Positions 17,144-26,459 of a stretch of 64,000 nt of DNA are shown piece by piece. Position numbers and translations under genes: made by a program. The notes under the pieces are model-generated. The model searched no databases, was not told the DNA's origin, and was given only the letters and a program-made list of their open reading frames with translations. Origin of the DNA: Candidatus Magnetominusculus dajiuhuensis (GTDB taxonomy: Bacteria; Nitrospirota; Thermodesulfovibrionia; Thermodesulfovibrionales; Magnetobacteriaceae); assembly GCA_015233465.1 (NCBI GenBank), contig JADFXP010000010.1:32886-96885 (forward strand). Reading direction: 5' to 3'. Each line of letters begins with the position of its first letter. The first letter of the stretch is position 1.

Positions 17144-18916
17144 TTAATCTCTTATCAGACGAAACCCGACACCATAGCGAACATCTGGGGAATAGCTGAA
17201 ACGGTAGGCACAACGAGTAGTATCAGAGGAATAGCTCCAACCGCCGCCACGCACAACTCTGCCGCTGCCAACTAAGTCATATACTGGATTATTGCGGGTA
17301 TGCTGACTATAAGCCATCGGATCGTACCAATCCTGCACCCACTCCCAGACATTTCCGCTCATATCAAATATATTAAGACCGTTCGGAGATTTTGTGCCTA
17401 CTGGATGAATCTTACCAGTTGAATTAGCATTATACCATGCAAAATTATCAATCAAATTGCCGCCAGAGTATTTCTCGCTCTTACCGCCGCTTCTGCAGGC
17501 ATATTCCCACTGCGCCTCTGACGGCAGACGATATTTACTATTTGTCAATTTATTCAACTCCCTTATAAAGTCTTGGACATCATTCCAACTTACATTTTCT
17601 ACAGGACAATTGTCTCCACAATTACCATAAAATGATGGATTTTTGCCTGTAATCTTCTTCCATTGTCCCTGAGTTACCTCATACCTTCCAATATAAAAAT
17701 CATCTAAACATACCTCATGCACAGGCTTTTCTTCAATTTGAGTGTTGGTAAAGGTATCTCCCATCTGATAACAACCGCCCTTGACTAAAACCATCTCTAT
17801 ACCTGTAATAGATTCTGTAAAAATAGGCTCTTTTGCGCTCAAAACTGGAGGACGGCTAGCCATCGCTACCTCTGTCTGTTGAGTTGATTGTTTAAACTTT
17901 TCAAGCTGTTTTATCTTTGCACGCGCAAGAGGGGCAAGGCTGCTATTTGGAAATTCGGACAAAAACTCTTTATAATCTGCCGGGTCTATAGAATTTTTTA
18001 TAGTCGCCCATGTCTCTTTTTCAATGTTCACATCCTGAGTCTTAGTAGGTATTGCTGATTGTAATTGATTTGATACTATAACATTAGAGTCTAGCTTAAA
18101 ATAAAAATCACCTCTCATATTTGATGCTATCCAAGGCACTTGATTCGCATTTTTATCTTGTACTGCCCCTGAAACATCCTTAAACACATCCTCTATTTTT
18201 AGTCCAGGCTTCTCCATGCTTTTCAGTAATTCCTGCGTAAAAAGTCCATTCTTACCGTCTCCATCGCTTGCTACAGATCCAGGGCCTGTAGCATAAGCAA
18301 TAAATGTACCCTTAGGGGCATTCATCATTGCAAGCCCCCCTCCTCCAGATGACCTAAATCCTTTAAATGGATTATCACGACAAGCGTCAAGAATAACGAT
18401 ATTCAGCCGATTTCTTGCATCAGCCATCTTATTAAGCACAATATTAGCACGCAGTCCGTCAGAGTCTACGTCACCTTCTGAATGAATTTCCGCATCTACA
18501 GGAATCAGAAAATTCTCACCATTGACCTGTATTCCGTGTCCTGCAAAATAAAATAATCCAACGCCTCCGTCCTTTATCTCATCTCCAAATTGATTGACGA
18601 TTTTTCTCATAGCCTTTTGGGTAAGATTAAAGCCTGATATAACCTTAAAATTAAGTCCTTCTAATTCTCTAGCCATAGCCTTAGCGTCATTTACAGGGTT
18701 TCTAAGGGTCTTAATATTATGATACTCTGCATTTCCGATAACAAGGGCTACACGTTTTTCACTCTGCATTGAATTTAGTTCTACTGAACGATTCTCTGAG
18801 GTTTGAGTGGTATCTTTTTTATTGGATACAGCTTTTTTGGATTTTGCGAAAACAGATGGCGTAATACAAAAAATAGATACAATTAATGATATAATCAATA
18901 TCTTTTTCATCATCAA
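17144..18916 (-). CDS. Exported caspase-like (C14) peptidase with C-terminal SUMF1/FGE-like domain
   Basis: Signal peptide at residues 1-24 (ending SVFA). Residues 52-260 are a caspase-type domain with the dyad His127 (FYFAGHG) and Cys179 (ILDACRDNPF). Residues about 290-350 are a linker, and 365-590 a formylglycine-generating-enzyme fold (MVLVKGGCYQMGD, then YRLPSEAQWEYACRSG, SGNVWEWVQDWYD, GVGFRLIRD). In true FGEs the segment after RGG carries two copper-binding Cys. Here it reads RGGGWSYSSDTTRCAYR with only one, so this domain is probably a binding module and not an oxidase. The substrate is unknown; Arg/Lys cleavage is usual for the family. It stands alone. Confidence 0.88.
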   Translation of the reverse strand: MMMKKILIISLIVSIFCITPSVFAKSKKAVSNKKDTTQTSENRSVELNSMQSEKRVALVIGNAEYHNIKTLRNPVNDAKAMARELEGLNFKVISGFNLTQKAMRKIVNQFGDEIKDGGVGLFYFAGHGIQVNGENFLIPVDAEIHSEGDVDSDGLRANIVLNKMADARNRLNIVILDACRDNPFKGFRSSGGGGLAMMNAPKGTFIAYATGPGSVASDGDGKNGLFTQELLKSMEKPGLKIEDVFKDVSGAVQDKNANQVPWIASNMRGDFYFKLDSNVIVSNQLQSAIPTKTQDVNIEKETWATIKNSIDPADYKEFLSEFPNSSLAPLARAKIKQLEKFKQSTQQTEVAMASRPPVLSAKEPIFTESITGIEMVLVKGGCYQMGDTFTNTQIEEKPVHEVCLDDFYIGRYEVTQGQWKKITGKNPSFYGNCGDNCPVENVSWNDVQDFIRELNKLTNSKYRLPSEAQWEYACRSGGKSEKYSGGNLIDNFAWYNANSTGKIHPVGTKSPNGLNIFDMSGNVWEWVQDWYDPMAYSQHTRNNPVYDLVGSGRVVRGGGWSYSSDTTRCAYRFSYSPDVRYGVGFRLIRD

Positions 18917-19219
18917 AATCTTCCTTAAATATTATTACTCACAATTAATATACATTAAATGATGAAAAAATACAATTAACACTAAGCTGCTTTATTAGAA
19001 GTAATTCAATTAATTCTATTTAAAATCGTATTTCGTATGGGTAAACCTTGTGTTTACCCAGCTTTCATGTAAGCGCAAAACAGAGCTGCCCCTACATTGC
19101 AATGAATATATACTTTTATAAGCGCAACTTGGTATAAACCATATTATCTATTAGAAAAAATATTAGAAGAATAACAGGATTACTTAGATCAAATTAATCA
19201 CTTGATGTGAAAAGTCTTC
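18917..19219. other. Intergenic region with a degenerate GTAGGGGC-type repeat
   Basis: No gene seen. At 19034-19095 a CGTATGGGTAAACCTTGTG block followed by TTTACCC, and later GCTGCCCCTAC, resembles the RAYT-linked repeat at 52237 and 53353 in a decayed form. The rest is AT-rich and holds the caspase gene's upstream region. Confidence 0.45.
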
Positions 19220-19873
19220 TTACGAGCGCCGACCCTTTGACTTAAAAGAAGGGAAAAAGGCTGGAACTTTTTTCTGATATTCTATATATTCATCTCCAAA
19301 TATCTTTATCATTCTGCGCTGTTCAATCAATCCGCCAATGATAAAATAAATATCAGCAGCAATTATAAACGCAATCTTATTAATGTCAAGATATGGATTA
19401 AAGGTAATTATCAAAAAACTGCCAAGATAAAGAGGATGCCTGACATAACCATAAATCCCATTGGTTATAAGACCATTAATATTTAACCCCTCCAGATCGC
19501 CTGATATTTCCTTACCCTTAATATAAGAGAAAAACTGAGACACTCCAGTAAACTCAAAGATATTTATATATTTAAACGGCAAGATTATCAATATTAATCC
19601 AATTAACTGAATAACATGAAATATTAATTTTATCATAATTGGAAGTTCAAGTCTTAGACCAACATTTGGCTGCAGAGCGATAAGCGAAAAGGCAATAGCA
19701 GTAATAATAACGCTGAAAAAGGTAAATATTAATCTATACGCACCCTTAACAAATCTCTCACCTAATATCCTTATCATCAAGGCTTTAAACCTATTAGAGA
19801 CAGTGATAGAGTGCAAAAATGCAAACACCGTAAATATCAACAAAATATTTATAACAGGTCTTATATCAAACAT
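19220..19873 (-). CDS. Membrane methyltransferase-like protein (ICMT/PEMT/NnrU type)
   Basis: 217 residues with about five or six membrane spans. The C-terminal motif GIYGYVRHPLYLGSFLI, then EQRRMIKIFGDEYIEYQKKV, is typical of the isoprenylcysteine carboxyl methyltransferase / phospholipid methyltransferase superfamily, where RHPxY and the E..Y pair bind S-adenosylmethionine. The actual acceptor is unknown, and NnrU-like proteins share this fold. Transcribed alone on the minus strand. Confidence 0.75.
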   Translation of the reverse strand: MFDIRPVINILLIFTVFAFLHSITVSNRFKALMIRILGERFVKGAYRLIFTFFSVIITAIAFSLIALQPNVGLRLELPIMIKLIFHVIQLIGLILIILPFKYINIFEFTGVSQFFSYIKGKEISGDLEGLNINGLITNGIYGYVRHPLYLGSFLIITFNPYLDINKIAFIIAADIYFIIGGLIEQRRMIKIFGDEYIEYQKKVPAFFPSFKSKGRRS

Positions 19874-19940
19874 ATATTAGAATATGAACAGATAGAATAT
19901 TTGGAAATCATAGGACATTAAACAAGGATAACTCTATTAT

Positions 19941-20501
19941 TCAAATCGTTTCTTCTTCAGACTTTGACTCAGCAGAAAACTCTTTTAAACGGTTTTCCAA
20001 ATTTGCAATAGATTTCTTTATATCATCATTTGAGGTTATAATCGGGTTTGAGTCACTTGACCCATCCATTACCTTATTTAAATCCTTTAACAAATTATTT
20101 ATATCATTATATAAAATATTATTATTCTGGTGCATTTTTTCCATATTCCCCAATAACTTATTGACCTCAAGGAAAAAAGACTTCACATTAGACTCATCAT
20201 CGTCACGTAAATTTAATCTCTTTGTATATTTGCCAGAACTTATTTGCTTCATATCTGCCTTATGTCTCTCAAAAGGACTTAACATACGATATGAAAAATA
20301 TACCAGCATCAAATATCCAACAAACCCGTAACATAAAAGAACTAATATGATTGATACAAATCTTGGAATAGTCTGCCCTGGATTGATAGATAGATATGCA
20401 ACTGATACAACAATTGTCACTACACAGATCAAGATAAACATTACAACAGGAGTTGAATGATTATTTACATGCAAACTATCATCTGTTCTTTTCTTTTCCA
20501 T
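19941..20501 (-). CDS. Membrane protein with HAMP-like segment, function unknown
   Basis: 186 residues with two membrane spans (about 17-38 and 50-71). A linker PFERHKADMKQISSGKYTKR, then LNLRDDDESNVKSFF, resembles a HAMP domain, and a helical coiled-coil tail follows. No kinase, methyl-accepting or other output domain is attached. It looks like a stripped-down sensor transmembrane module. I do not recognise a named family. Confidence 0.55.
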   Translation of the reverse strand: MEKKRTDDSLHVNNHSTPVVMFILICVVTIVVSVAYLSINPGQTIPRFVSIILVLLCYGFVGYLMLVYFSYRMLSPFERHKADMKQISSGKYTKRLNLRDDDESNVKSFFLEVNKLLGNMEKMHQNNNILYNDINNLLKDLNKVMDGSSDSNPIITSNDDIKKSIANLENRLKEFSAESKSEEETI

Positions 20502-20586
20502 TTGTTATACTAACAATATAAATTTAATAAAATCAAGGTTAAAAAAACTTTACAATTTCATTTTATACAAAATCGCAATTATAGTG

Positions 20587-20614
20587 AAAAAAGGCGGGAC
20601 TAAAAGCCCCGCCC
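20587..20614 (-). terminator. Rho-independent terminator of fhs
   Basis: Read on the minus strand, GGCGGGGCTTTTAGTCCCGCC forms a stem with a 5-base loop and is followed by a run of six T. It starts 17 bases after the fhs stop. Confidence 0.9.
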
Positions 20615-20630
20615 AAATATTCAATATTAC

Positions 20631-22394
20631 CTAAAATACACCTTTAACCCTGCCTGTCTCAACATCTACATCTACCCTTCTATATGCAGGGTCAGAACCT
20701 GTCCCAGGCATTAATTTGATTGCCCCGGCAACTGGCACAACAAATCCTGCGCCCTGATAGATTAAAATATCTCTAATATTTAATATCCAGCCCTTTGGAA
20801 CGCCCTTAATATTAGGATTATCTGTAAGACTTAAATGGGTCTTGACCATACATGTCCCAAGTTTGCTTAGTTCAGGATCATCTTCAATAGCCTTTGCCTT
20901 TTTAGCTGCCTCTGGCGAAAATACAGCTTCATCTGCCCCATAGACTTCTTTTGCAATCTTCTGCACTCTGTCTCTTAACGGCATCTTTATATCATATAAC
21001 AATTTAAAATCATTCTCTTCATTACAAGCATCAATGACCGCATCTGCTAATTCCAATGCGCCTTCTCCGCCCTTTTCCCAATGCTTAGATAATGCAACTC
21101 TTGCCCCTGCGCTCTCGCACATCCTCTTAACTGTTGCTATCTCATTAGGAGTGTCAGTGAAAAAGGCATTTATACATACTACAGGATTGATCCCAGCCTT
21201 TTTAACGGTTTTTACATGGTGAAGGAGATTCTCACATCCCTTTTCTACCCATCCGACATTCTCGCCCTTATATTCATCTGGAATTGGTTTGCCAGGTACA
21301 GGAATAGGCGCACCTCCATGACATTTTAATGCCCTTATTGTCGCTACAATAACTGCTGCATGAGGTTTTAAACCAGAAAAACGACATTTCAGATTCCAGA
21401 ACTTCTCAAATCCAATATCTGCGCCAAATCCTGATTCTGTTACATGATAATCTCCAAGTTTTAGTCCTACTCTATCAGCAATGATTGATGACTGTCCGAT
21501 TGCAATATTTGCAAATGGCCCAGCATGTACTAATACTGGCTGTCCCTCTATTGTCTGTAATAAATTTGGATTTAAAGCCTCTACCATCCAAGCTGTCATT
21601 GCCCCGTCTACTTCAAGGTCAGCAGTTGTAATAGGTTTGCCAGCCCTGCTGTATGCAACGACAATCTTGCCCATTCTTTCTCTAAAATCCTTTAAATCTG
21701 AGGCTATTGCAAGTATCGCCATTATCTCTGAAGACACAGCTATGTCAAAACGCGATTCCATCAGAAATCCGTCATCTTTAGCGCCTCTGCCAATTATTAT
21801 GTTTCTCAATGACTGCGCACAAAAATCTATAATCCAGCCCATTTGCACATTTTTTGGATTAATATCAAGTCTCTTTAATTTTCTCTGCGCAAGCTGTGCA
21901 TCAGTATAATTATTTTCATGCTGCATTCTTGAAGTTAACGCAACCATTCCAAGATTATGCGCATTCATGATTGCATTAATATCACCTGTCAATCCAAGAG
22001 AAAATGGAGTCAATGGAATACACTGCGAAAGTCCGCCTCCTGCTGCCGAACCCTTGATATTCATGGTAGGTCCGCCAGACGGCTGTCTGATTGCAGCAAT
22101 TACATTTTTATTCCTCTTTCCCATTCCCTGAACTAAACCCATTGTTGTAGTAGATTTTCCTTCTCCAAGCGGGGTTGGGGTAATGGCTGTTACATCAATA
22201 TACTTTCCATCAGGTCTTCCAGCGAGTCTTTTGGTAATTGCCTTAAAATCAAGTTTAGCAATGTAATGACCATGTGGAAGCATTTCATCTTCTTTAAGGC
22301 CTAGTCTTTCTGCAAGTTCAGAGACCTTTCTCATGTTTGGTTCTGCGGCTTGAGCTATCTCCCAGTCCGCATGTTTTGTTGGATCAAGTGGCAT
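20631..22394 (-). CDS. fhs: Formate-tetrahydrofolate ligase
   Basis: Makes 10-formyl-THF from formate, THF and ATP; it feeds purine synthesis or the methyl branch of the Wood-Ljungdahl pathway. The ATP motif [16 protein letters not shown] lies near residue 70, followed by [19 protein letters not shown] and the C-terminal [14 protein letters not shown]. 587 residues is slightly above the common 557. A strong terminator follows. The upstream edge meets a dispersed repeat at 22454. Other pathway genes are not in the window, so which role applies is open. Confidence 0.97.
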   Translation of the reverse strand: MPLDPTKHADWEIAQAAEPNMRKVSELAERLGLKEDEMLPHGHYIAKLDFKAITKRLAGRPDGKYIDVTAITPTPLGEGKSTTTMGLVQGMGKRNKNVIAAIRQPSGGPTMNIKGSAAGGGLSQCIPLTPFSLGLTGDINAIMNAHNLGMVALTSRMQHENNYTDAQLAQRKLKRLDINPKNVQMGWIIDFCAQSLRNIIIGRGAKDDGFLMESRFDIAVSSEIMAILAIASDLKDFRERMGKIVVAYSRAGKPITTADLEVDGAMTAWMVEALNPNLLQTIEGQPVLVHAGPFANIAIGQSSIIADRVGLKLGDYHVTESGFGADIGFEKFWNLKCRFSGLKPHAAVIVATIRALKCHGGAPIPVPGKPIPDEYKGENVGWVEKGCENLLHHVKTVKKAGINPVVCINAFFTDTPNEIATVKRMCESAGARVALSKHWEKGGEGALELADAVIDACNEENDFKLLYDIKMPLRDRVQKIAKEVYGADEAVFSPEAAKKAKAIEDDPELSKLGTCMVKTHLSLTDNPNIKGVPKGWILNIRDILIYQGAGFVVPVAGAIKLMPGTGSDPAYRRVDVDVETGRVKGVF

Positions 22395-22453
22395 TTTACA
22401 TCCTCCTTATTAGTTATAGCTGCTATTCTAGCATAATTAAATAATATTTGTCA

Positions 22454-22620
22454 TGAGGGTTTCACCCTCAAACTCCCATAAGTGGACTCGTCCCCTTAAC
22501 CCCATAATTTTAGGTTATTTATAATAACGAGTTTTTTATTAAGCAATTAAACAATAGTAAATGGGTTCAAAGGGACAAGTCCCTTTGCGGGATTTTTAAG
22601 GGCAGAGCCCTTAAAGGGTT
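22454..22620. repeat. Dispersed hairpin repeat, full-length copy 6 (between fhs and trpS)
   Basis: One of two most complete copies. In order: GAGGGTTTCACCCTC; GGACTCGTCC; CCCATAATTTTAGGTTATTT centre; TTATTAAGCAATTAAA; AAAGGGACAAGTCCCTTT; GCGGGATTTTT; AAGGGCAGAGCCCTT. The trpS stop (TAA in AACCCTTTAAGGGC) lies in its right end. Confidence 0.8.
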
Positions 22621-23612
22621 AATTTCATATCTACCCTAACCAATTCCATTGTCTCTTCAGCTGTTATCCTTGCCTTATCATTACCTTCTTTTAATATATC
22701 ACCTAATATGCCTTGAGATTTTAATACCTCACGTCTTTCCCAGATTGGCGTTAATACATTAATAACATTTTTAATCAATATCTTTTTACAGTCAATACAT
22801 CCAATCTCAGCACTCCTGCAGCCATTAGAAACAAATTCACGCTCCTCATCACTCGAAAATATCTTATGCAGTTCAAATACAGGCGATAGATTTGGATCTC
22901 CTTTATCAGTCCTTCTTTGTCGCGCAGGGTCGGTCTTCATGGTCTTTATCTTGGTTTCTATTAGTTTTGGAGTATCAGACAGATATAAGGCATTATCATA
23001 TGTTTTAGACATCTTTCTTCCGTCAACGCCAATAACCTTTGGAAATTCTGTTAATAACGCTTCTGGCTCGATTAATGTCTTAGTATTATAAAGATGATTA
23101 AAACGCCTTGCTATTTCGCGCGTTATCTCTAAATGAGGCTCTTGATCTATCCCCACAGGTACATATTTCGCCCTATAAAGCAGAATATCTGCTGACATTA
23201 ATACTGGATAACCCAGAAATCCATAATTATTTAAATCTCTATCCTCTAATTCAAACTTTTTTTCCTTATATGTTGGCACGCGTTCAAGCCAGCCAAGAGG
23301 CGTTATCATGCTTAACAATAGATGTAACTCTGCATGCTGCAAGACCCTTGACTGTTGAAATATCACGCATCTCTTAGGATCAAGCCCAGAGGCCAAAAAA
23401 TTTAATATCAGATCTTCAGAAGATTTTTTTATCATCTCAGTAATAGCATAACCAGTAGTTAAGGCATGCCAATCTGCTATAAAAAAATAGCAGTCAAATT
23501 TATCCTGCAGATGAACCCAATTTCTTAATGCCCCAATCAGATTACCTAAATGGAGTAATCCGCTTGCCTGCATCCCGCTTAAAACTCTCTCTTTCAATCT
23601 ATATTCCCCCAA
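22611..23612 (-). CDS. trpS: Tryptophanyl-tRNA synthetase
   Basis: Class I synthetase that charges tRNA-Trp. The HIGH-like motif is in SGLLHLGNLIGALRNW, and KMSKT lies at GRKMSKTYDNALYL. 333 residues fits the bacterial family. The C-terminal residues KLTL and the stop codon fall in the edge of a dispersed repeat. The start overlaps the M50 protease gene by 14 bases, so the two are likely co-transcribed. Confidence 0.96.
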   Translation of the reverse strand: MGEYRLKERVLSGMQASGLLHLGNLIGALRNWVHLQDKFDCYFFIADWHALTTGYAITEMIKKSSEDLILNFLASGLDPKRCVIFQQSRVLQHAELHLLLSMITPLGWLERVPTYKEKKFELEDRDLNNYGFLGYPVLMSADILLYRAKYVPVGIDQEPHLEITREIARRFNHLYNTKTLIEPEALLTEFPKVIGVDGRKMSKTYDNALYLSDTPKLIETKIKTMKTDPARQRRTDKGDPNLSPVFELHKIFSSDEEREFVSNGCRSAEIGCIDCKKILIKNVINVLTPIWERREVLKSQGILGDILKEGNDKARITAEETMELVRVDMKLTL

Positions 23613-24282
23613 ATGGAATCATAAATATTTTAATAATCAATCTTATAAGATATTGTATAGGCACAATAACATAATTTATTATACCTAAAGCCCAAAGCCC
23701 AAGTATAATAATAAAACCATATGGCTCAAGCTTCCCAAATTGATAACCATACCTAAACGGAAGTAAACTCGTTACTATCCTGCCGCCATCAAGCGGTGGA
23801 ATCGGCAGAAGATTAAATGCCGCAAGAAATATATTAAAATATATGCTGTAATACATCATCTTTATAACTGGTATAAGAACCTTTGTATACATATTATTCA
23901 TATCATCTGTATTAGGTATCACCTTTAATAACAAGATACTAATTATAACTAATACAATATTAGAAAAAGGCCCAGCCGCAGCAACAATAACTGAATCACG
24001 CCTAATATGTCTTAGATTATTAAAGTTTACTGGCACTGGCTTTGCCGCCCCAAAGATAAAACTACCGTTTGAAAGCACAAACATTATTATTGGAATAAAA
24101 ATCGTGTTAAAAGGATCTATATGTGGTGCAGGATTTAAGGTCAGTCTGCCCATATCCTTAGCAGTAGAATCACCAAGTTTATAGGCTGCATATCCATGAG
24201 CTGCCTCATGAAATGTGATTGCTATTATTATCGGAATAATAGCAGTAGTTAGATTCCTTATTGTCTCAAGTATATTATCCAT
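23599..24282 (-). CDS. Site-2 protease family membrane metallopeptidase (M50)
   Basis: Intramembrane zinc protease of the short bacterial type without a PDZ or CBS domain. The zinc site HEAAH is in IAITFHEAAHGYAAYKLG, and the third ligand Asp is in NLLPIPPLDGGR. 227 residues with about six membrane spans. Genes of this type often sit next to trpS, as here, without a known functional tie. The substrate is unknown. Confidence 0.92.
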   Translation of the reverse strand: MDNILETIRNLTTAIIPIIIAITFHEAAHGYAAYKLGDSTAKDMGRLTLNPAPHIDPFNTIFIPIIMFVLSNGSFIFGAAKPVPVNFNNLRHIRRDSVIVAAAGPFSNIVLVIISILLLKVIPNTDDMNNMYTKVLIPVIKMMYYSIYFNIFLAAFNLLPIPPLDGGRIVTSLLPFRYGYQFGKLEPYGFIIILGLWALGIINYVIVPIQYLIRLIIKIFMIPFGGI

Positions 24283-24297
24283 TATAATCTATCTACA

Positions 24298-24456
24298 TGA
24301 GGGTTTCACCCTCAAACTCCCAGAAGGGGACTTATCCCCTTCACCCCATAATTTTAGGTTATTTATAATAATAAGTTTTTCATTAAGCAATTAAAAAAAA
24401 ATTAATGGGTCAAGGGAACGAGTTCCCTTGCGGGAGTTTGAGGGCAGCGCCCTCAA
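24298..24456. repeat. Dispersed hairpin repeat, full-length copy 7 (between pckA-like gene and M50 gene)
   Basis: Same layout as copy 6: GAGGGTTTCACCCTC; GGGGACTTATCCCC; CCCATAATTTTAGGTTATTT centre; CAAGGGAACGAGTTCCCTTG; GAGGGCAGCGCCCTC. Stem bases differ from copy 6 on both arms, so pairing is kept. Confidence 0.8.
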
Positions 24457-24469
24457 GACAATGCCTTTT

Positions 24470-26134
24470 TTACGCTGGATGCAAAATCTGATCAATAACA
24501 GTTCTTGCAAGCACAAGCGGATCAATATAAATACTATCCATATCCTGCTCGTTATTACGTTTATTTGAGAGGAAGGTAATCCTGTCATTCATACGATCCC
24601 TCATAAACTCAAGATAATTCTCATTTTTTCTTGAAGGACGGTATTTCTTGTCAAAATCATCTCCGAACAATTCCTTACCGTTTCGAGGAAGCATCAGACC
24701 CTTAAATGCGCGCCAATCGCGCCATTTTATAGCGCCTCGATTTAATTCTGTAACTATTTTTAGAGAAAGCTCTTTAGGAATATCTATCAAACTATCAGGA
24801 ACACCAAAGGCATGAGTATTAAGTATATAACAATCTGTTCCAGACTTAAAGAGTTTTTCAAACTGCTTACAATCCCATTTAAGCGGATGAACCCTAAATG
24901 GATTAGCAAAAGGCTCGATAACCATTGATTCAAGTTCTTTTCTGCTTACGTTTTCAACGCCCTTTGCCCTCAAAGTACTTAGAGAAGCACCCATTCCAAC
25001 GGCAAGACCAGCGGTTTTTATCTTACATATTGGAGGCAGGGATGTGTCCTTTTGAAGCCAAATCACCTTGCCGGGTTTCTCGCATGAATTACTATGTTTA
25101 AACATATCCCTGCTTTTGATACATCTGCCATTTCTATTTCTTCTATCCTTACATACTAGTTTAATCTTATCATCTGCTAAAGTTACAGCAGTATTTTGAG
25201 CAGAATAAAAATATTTAATAATCGGATCATCAAATTCCACTGCATCGGTTTTATCAAATAAATTAGGCTCAAGGGCTATAGAAACATTATTATTAAGATC
25301 AATCAAAAAGGCATCGTCATGAATAACAGTAACCACCTCGTCTTTATTAAGCGTGCCATCATGATTTAGACTGTTTGTGATTGAGGACTTACCAGAACCA
25401 GAAAGCCCAAATACAGCAATCGGAGCAGATTTACCGATCTTTTTAATACCGCCATGACAGGCAACCATATTATGCTTTACCCCAATTGACCATGCAAGGG
25501 TAAGTGTTCCCTTTTTACGCTCTCCAAAATACCTCAACCCCAATATTGCTATGCAGTTAGTCTTTTGATCAACTATTATCAAACCGTCTGGAAACTCAGG
25601 ATGACTCCAATCCTGATAAGCAAGAACTAATATATCAGACTCATTAAGGTCGCGGGAATTATCAAAATCATCAGACCATGGTTTCATCCATGGGGCGAAA
25701 TTAAACCCCCAGTCAAGCATATTTTTGGCATCACTTTCAGGGCTGATTAGATGAGCCTTGATCATAAAATCAGAATGAAGCCCAACAATGCCTTCAAGAT
25801 GCAGACCCTTAACTTTATTAAAATGATAAACTGCCTCTCTGAGTATAGCCAAATATTTATCAGAATCCGATGGTGTCATATCCTTAACCAAACGCCTTGC
25901 CTTAGCAGTCCTGCCAACAATCTTTCCATCATTAGAGACCAAAATCTTTGCATCCTTCGGAAGTCCAAACGATTCAGGCTTGTACATTGGCTCTGATGTC
26001 ACTATTACCTCAGGCTGTGTCAGCGAAAGATCATATAACTCCTTCATAGTCGTTGGACGCATGGAAATTGAGTACATAGCGCTTTCTAAAATAGCACGCC
26101 ACTGCGAGCCAGGTAATTTATACTTGTCAGACAT
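24470..26134 (-). CDS. pckA: Divergent ATP-type phosphoenolpyruvate carboxykinase
   Basis: Interconverts oxaloacetate and PEP with ATP in the cytosol. The P-loop GLSGSGKSS fits kinase-1a of the family (usually GLSGTGKT), and the region before it (GVKHNMVACHGGIKKIGKSA) matches the strand leading to it. The kinase-2 region reads HDDAFLID rather than the usual DDEHGW, so this is a divergent member. 554 residues compared with about 530-540 normally. AAGGAG precedes the ATG. A different P-loop carboxykinase-like activity cannot be excluded. Confidence 0.75.
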   Translation of the reverse strand: MSDKYKLPGSQWRAILESAMYSISMRPTTMKELYDLSLTQPEVIVTSEPMYKPESFGLPKDAKILVSNDGKIVGRTAKARRLVKDMTPSDSDKYLAILREAVYHFNKVKGLHLEGIVGLHSDFMIKAHLISPESDAKNMLDWGFNFAPWMKPWSDDFDNSRDLNESDILVLAYQDWSHPEFPDGLIIVDQKTNCIAILGLRYFGERKKGTLTLAWSIGVKHNMVACHGGIKKIGKSAPIAVFGLSGSGKSSITNSLNHDGTLNKDEVVTVIHDDAFLIDLNNNVSIALEPNLFDKTDAVEFDDPIIKYFYSAQNTAVTLADDKIKLVCKDRRNRNGRCIKSRDMFKHSNSCEKPGKVIWLQKDTSLPPICKIKTAGLAVGMGASLSTLRAKGVENVSRKELESMVIEPFANPFRVHPLKWDCKQFEKLFKSGTDCYILNTHAFGVPDSLIDIPKELSLKIVTELNRGAIKWRDWRAFKGLMLPRNGKELFGDDFDKKYRPSRKNENYLEFMRDRMNDRITFLSNKRNNEQDMDSIYIDPLVLARTVIDQILHPA

Positions 26135-26382
26135 AATTTTTACTCCTTATACTAGTTGGTTGATTATATCTTATGATATGATTAATTATTTTTTATCATA
26201 ACATACTAAGAATAAAGTATTCTCAAATTATTTAATAAAAAATATATAAAAGTATATAAAAAATTGACCTAACAAAAGTTAAATATGAAATATCATTGAT
26301 TTTAATCTATAATACACTTTATTCACTAAATTACCTGCTCCTCCCAATTTCCTAAAATATAATTATCTACATTTAAAAACAA
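26135..26382. other. AT-rich divergent intergenic region between pckA-like and RND genes
   Basis: No gene seen in this stretch. It must hold the pckA-like promoter; AAGGAG and the start of that gene are at its left edge. No repeat or RNA motif recognised. Confidence 0.4.
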
Positions 26383-26429
26383 TTGACAAGCAAAATATTT
26401 ATATAGTACCATGTAAGTGTGTGCTTACA
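26383..26429 (+). promoter_or_regulatory. Promoter and palindromic operator of the RND efflux operon
   Basis: TTGACA at 26383-26388 is a perfect -35; the -10 is uncertain (TATAGT or TAGTAC near 26402-26409). Directly after it lies TGTAAG-N6-CTTACA (26412-26429), an inverted repeat of the kind bound by TetR-family repressors of efflux pumps. No repressor gene is in the vicinity. Confidence 0.5.
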
Positions 26430-26459
26430 ATTTTATTTTTAGAGGAAGGTTAGATAACG

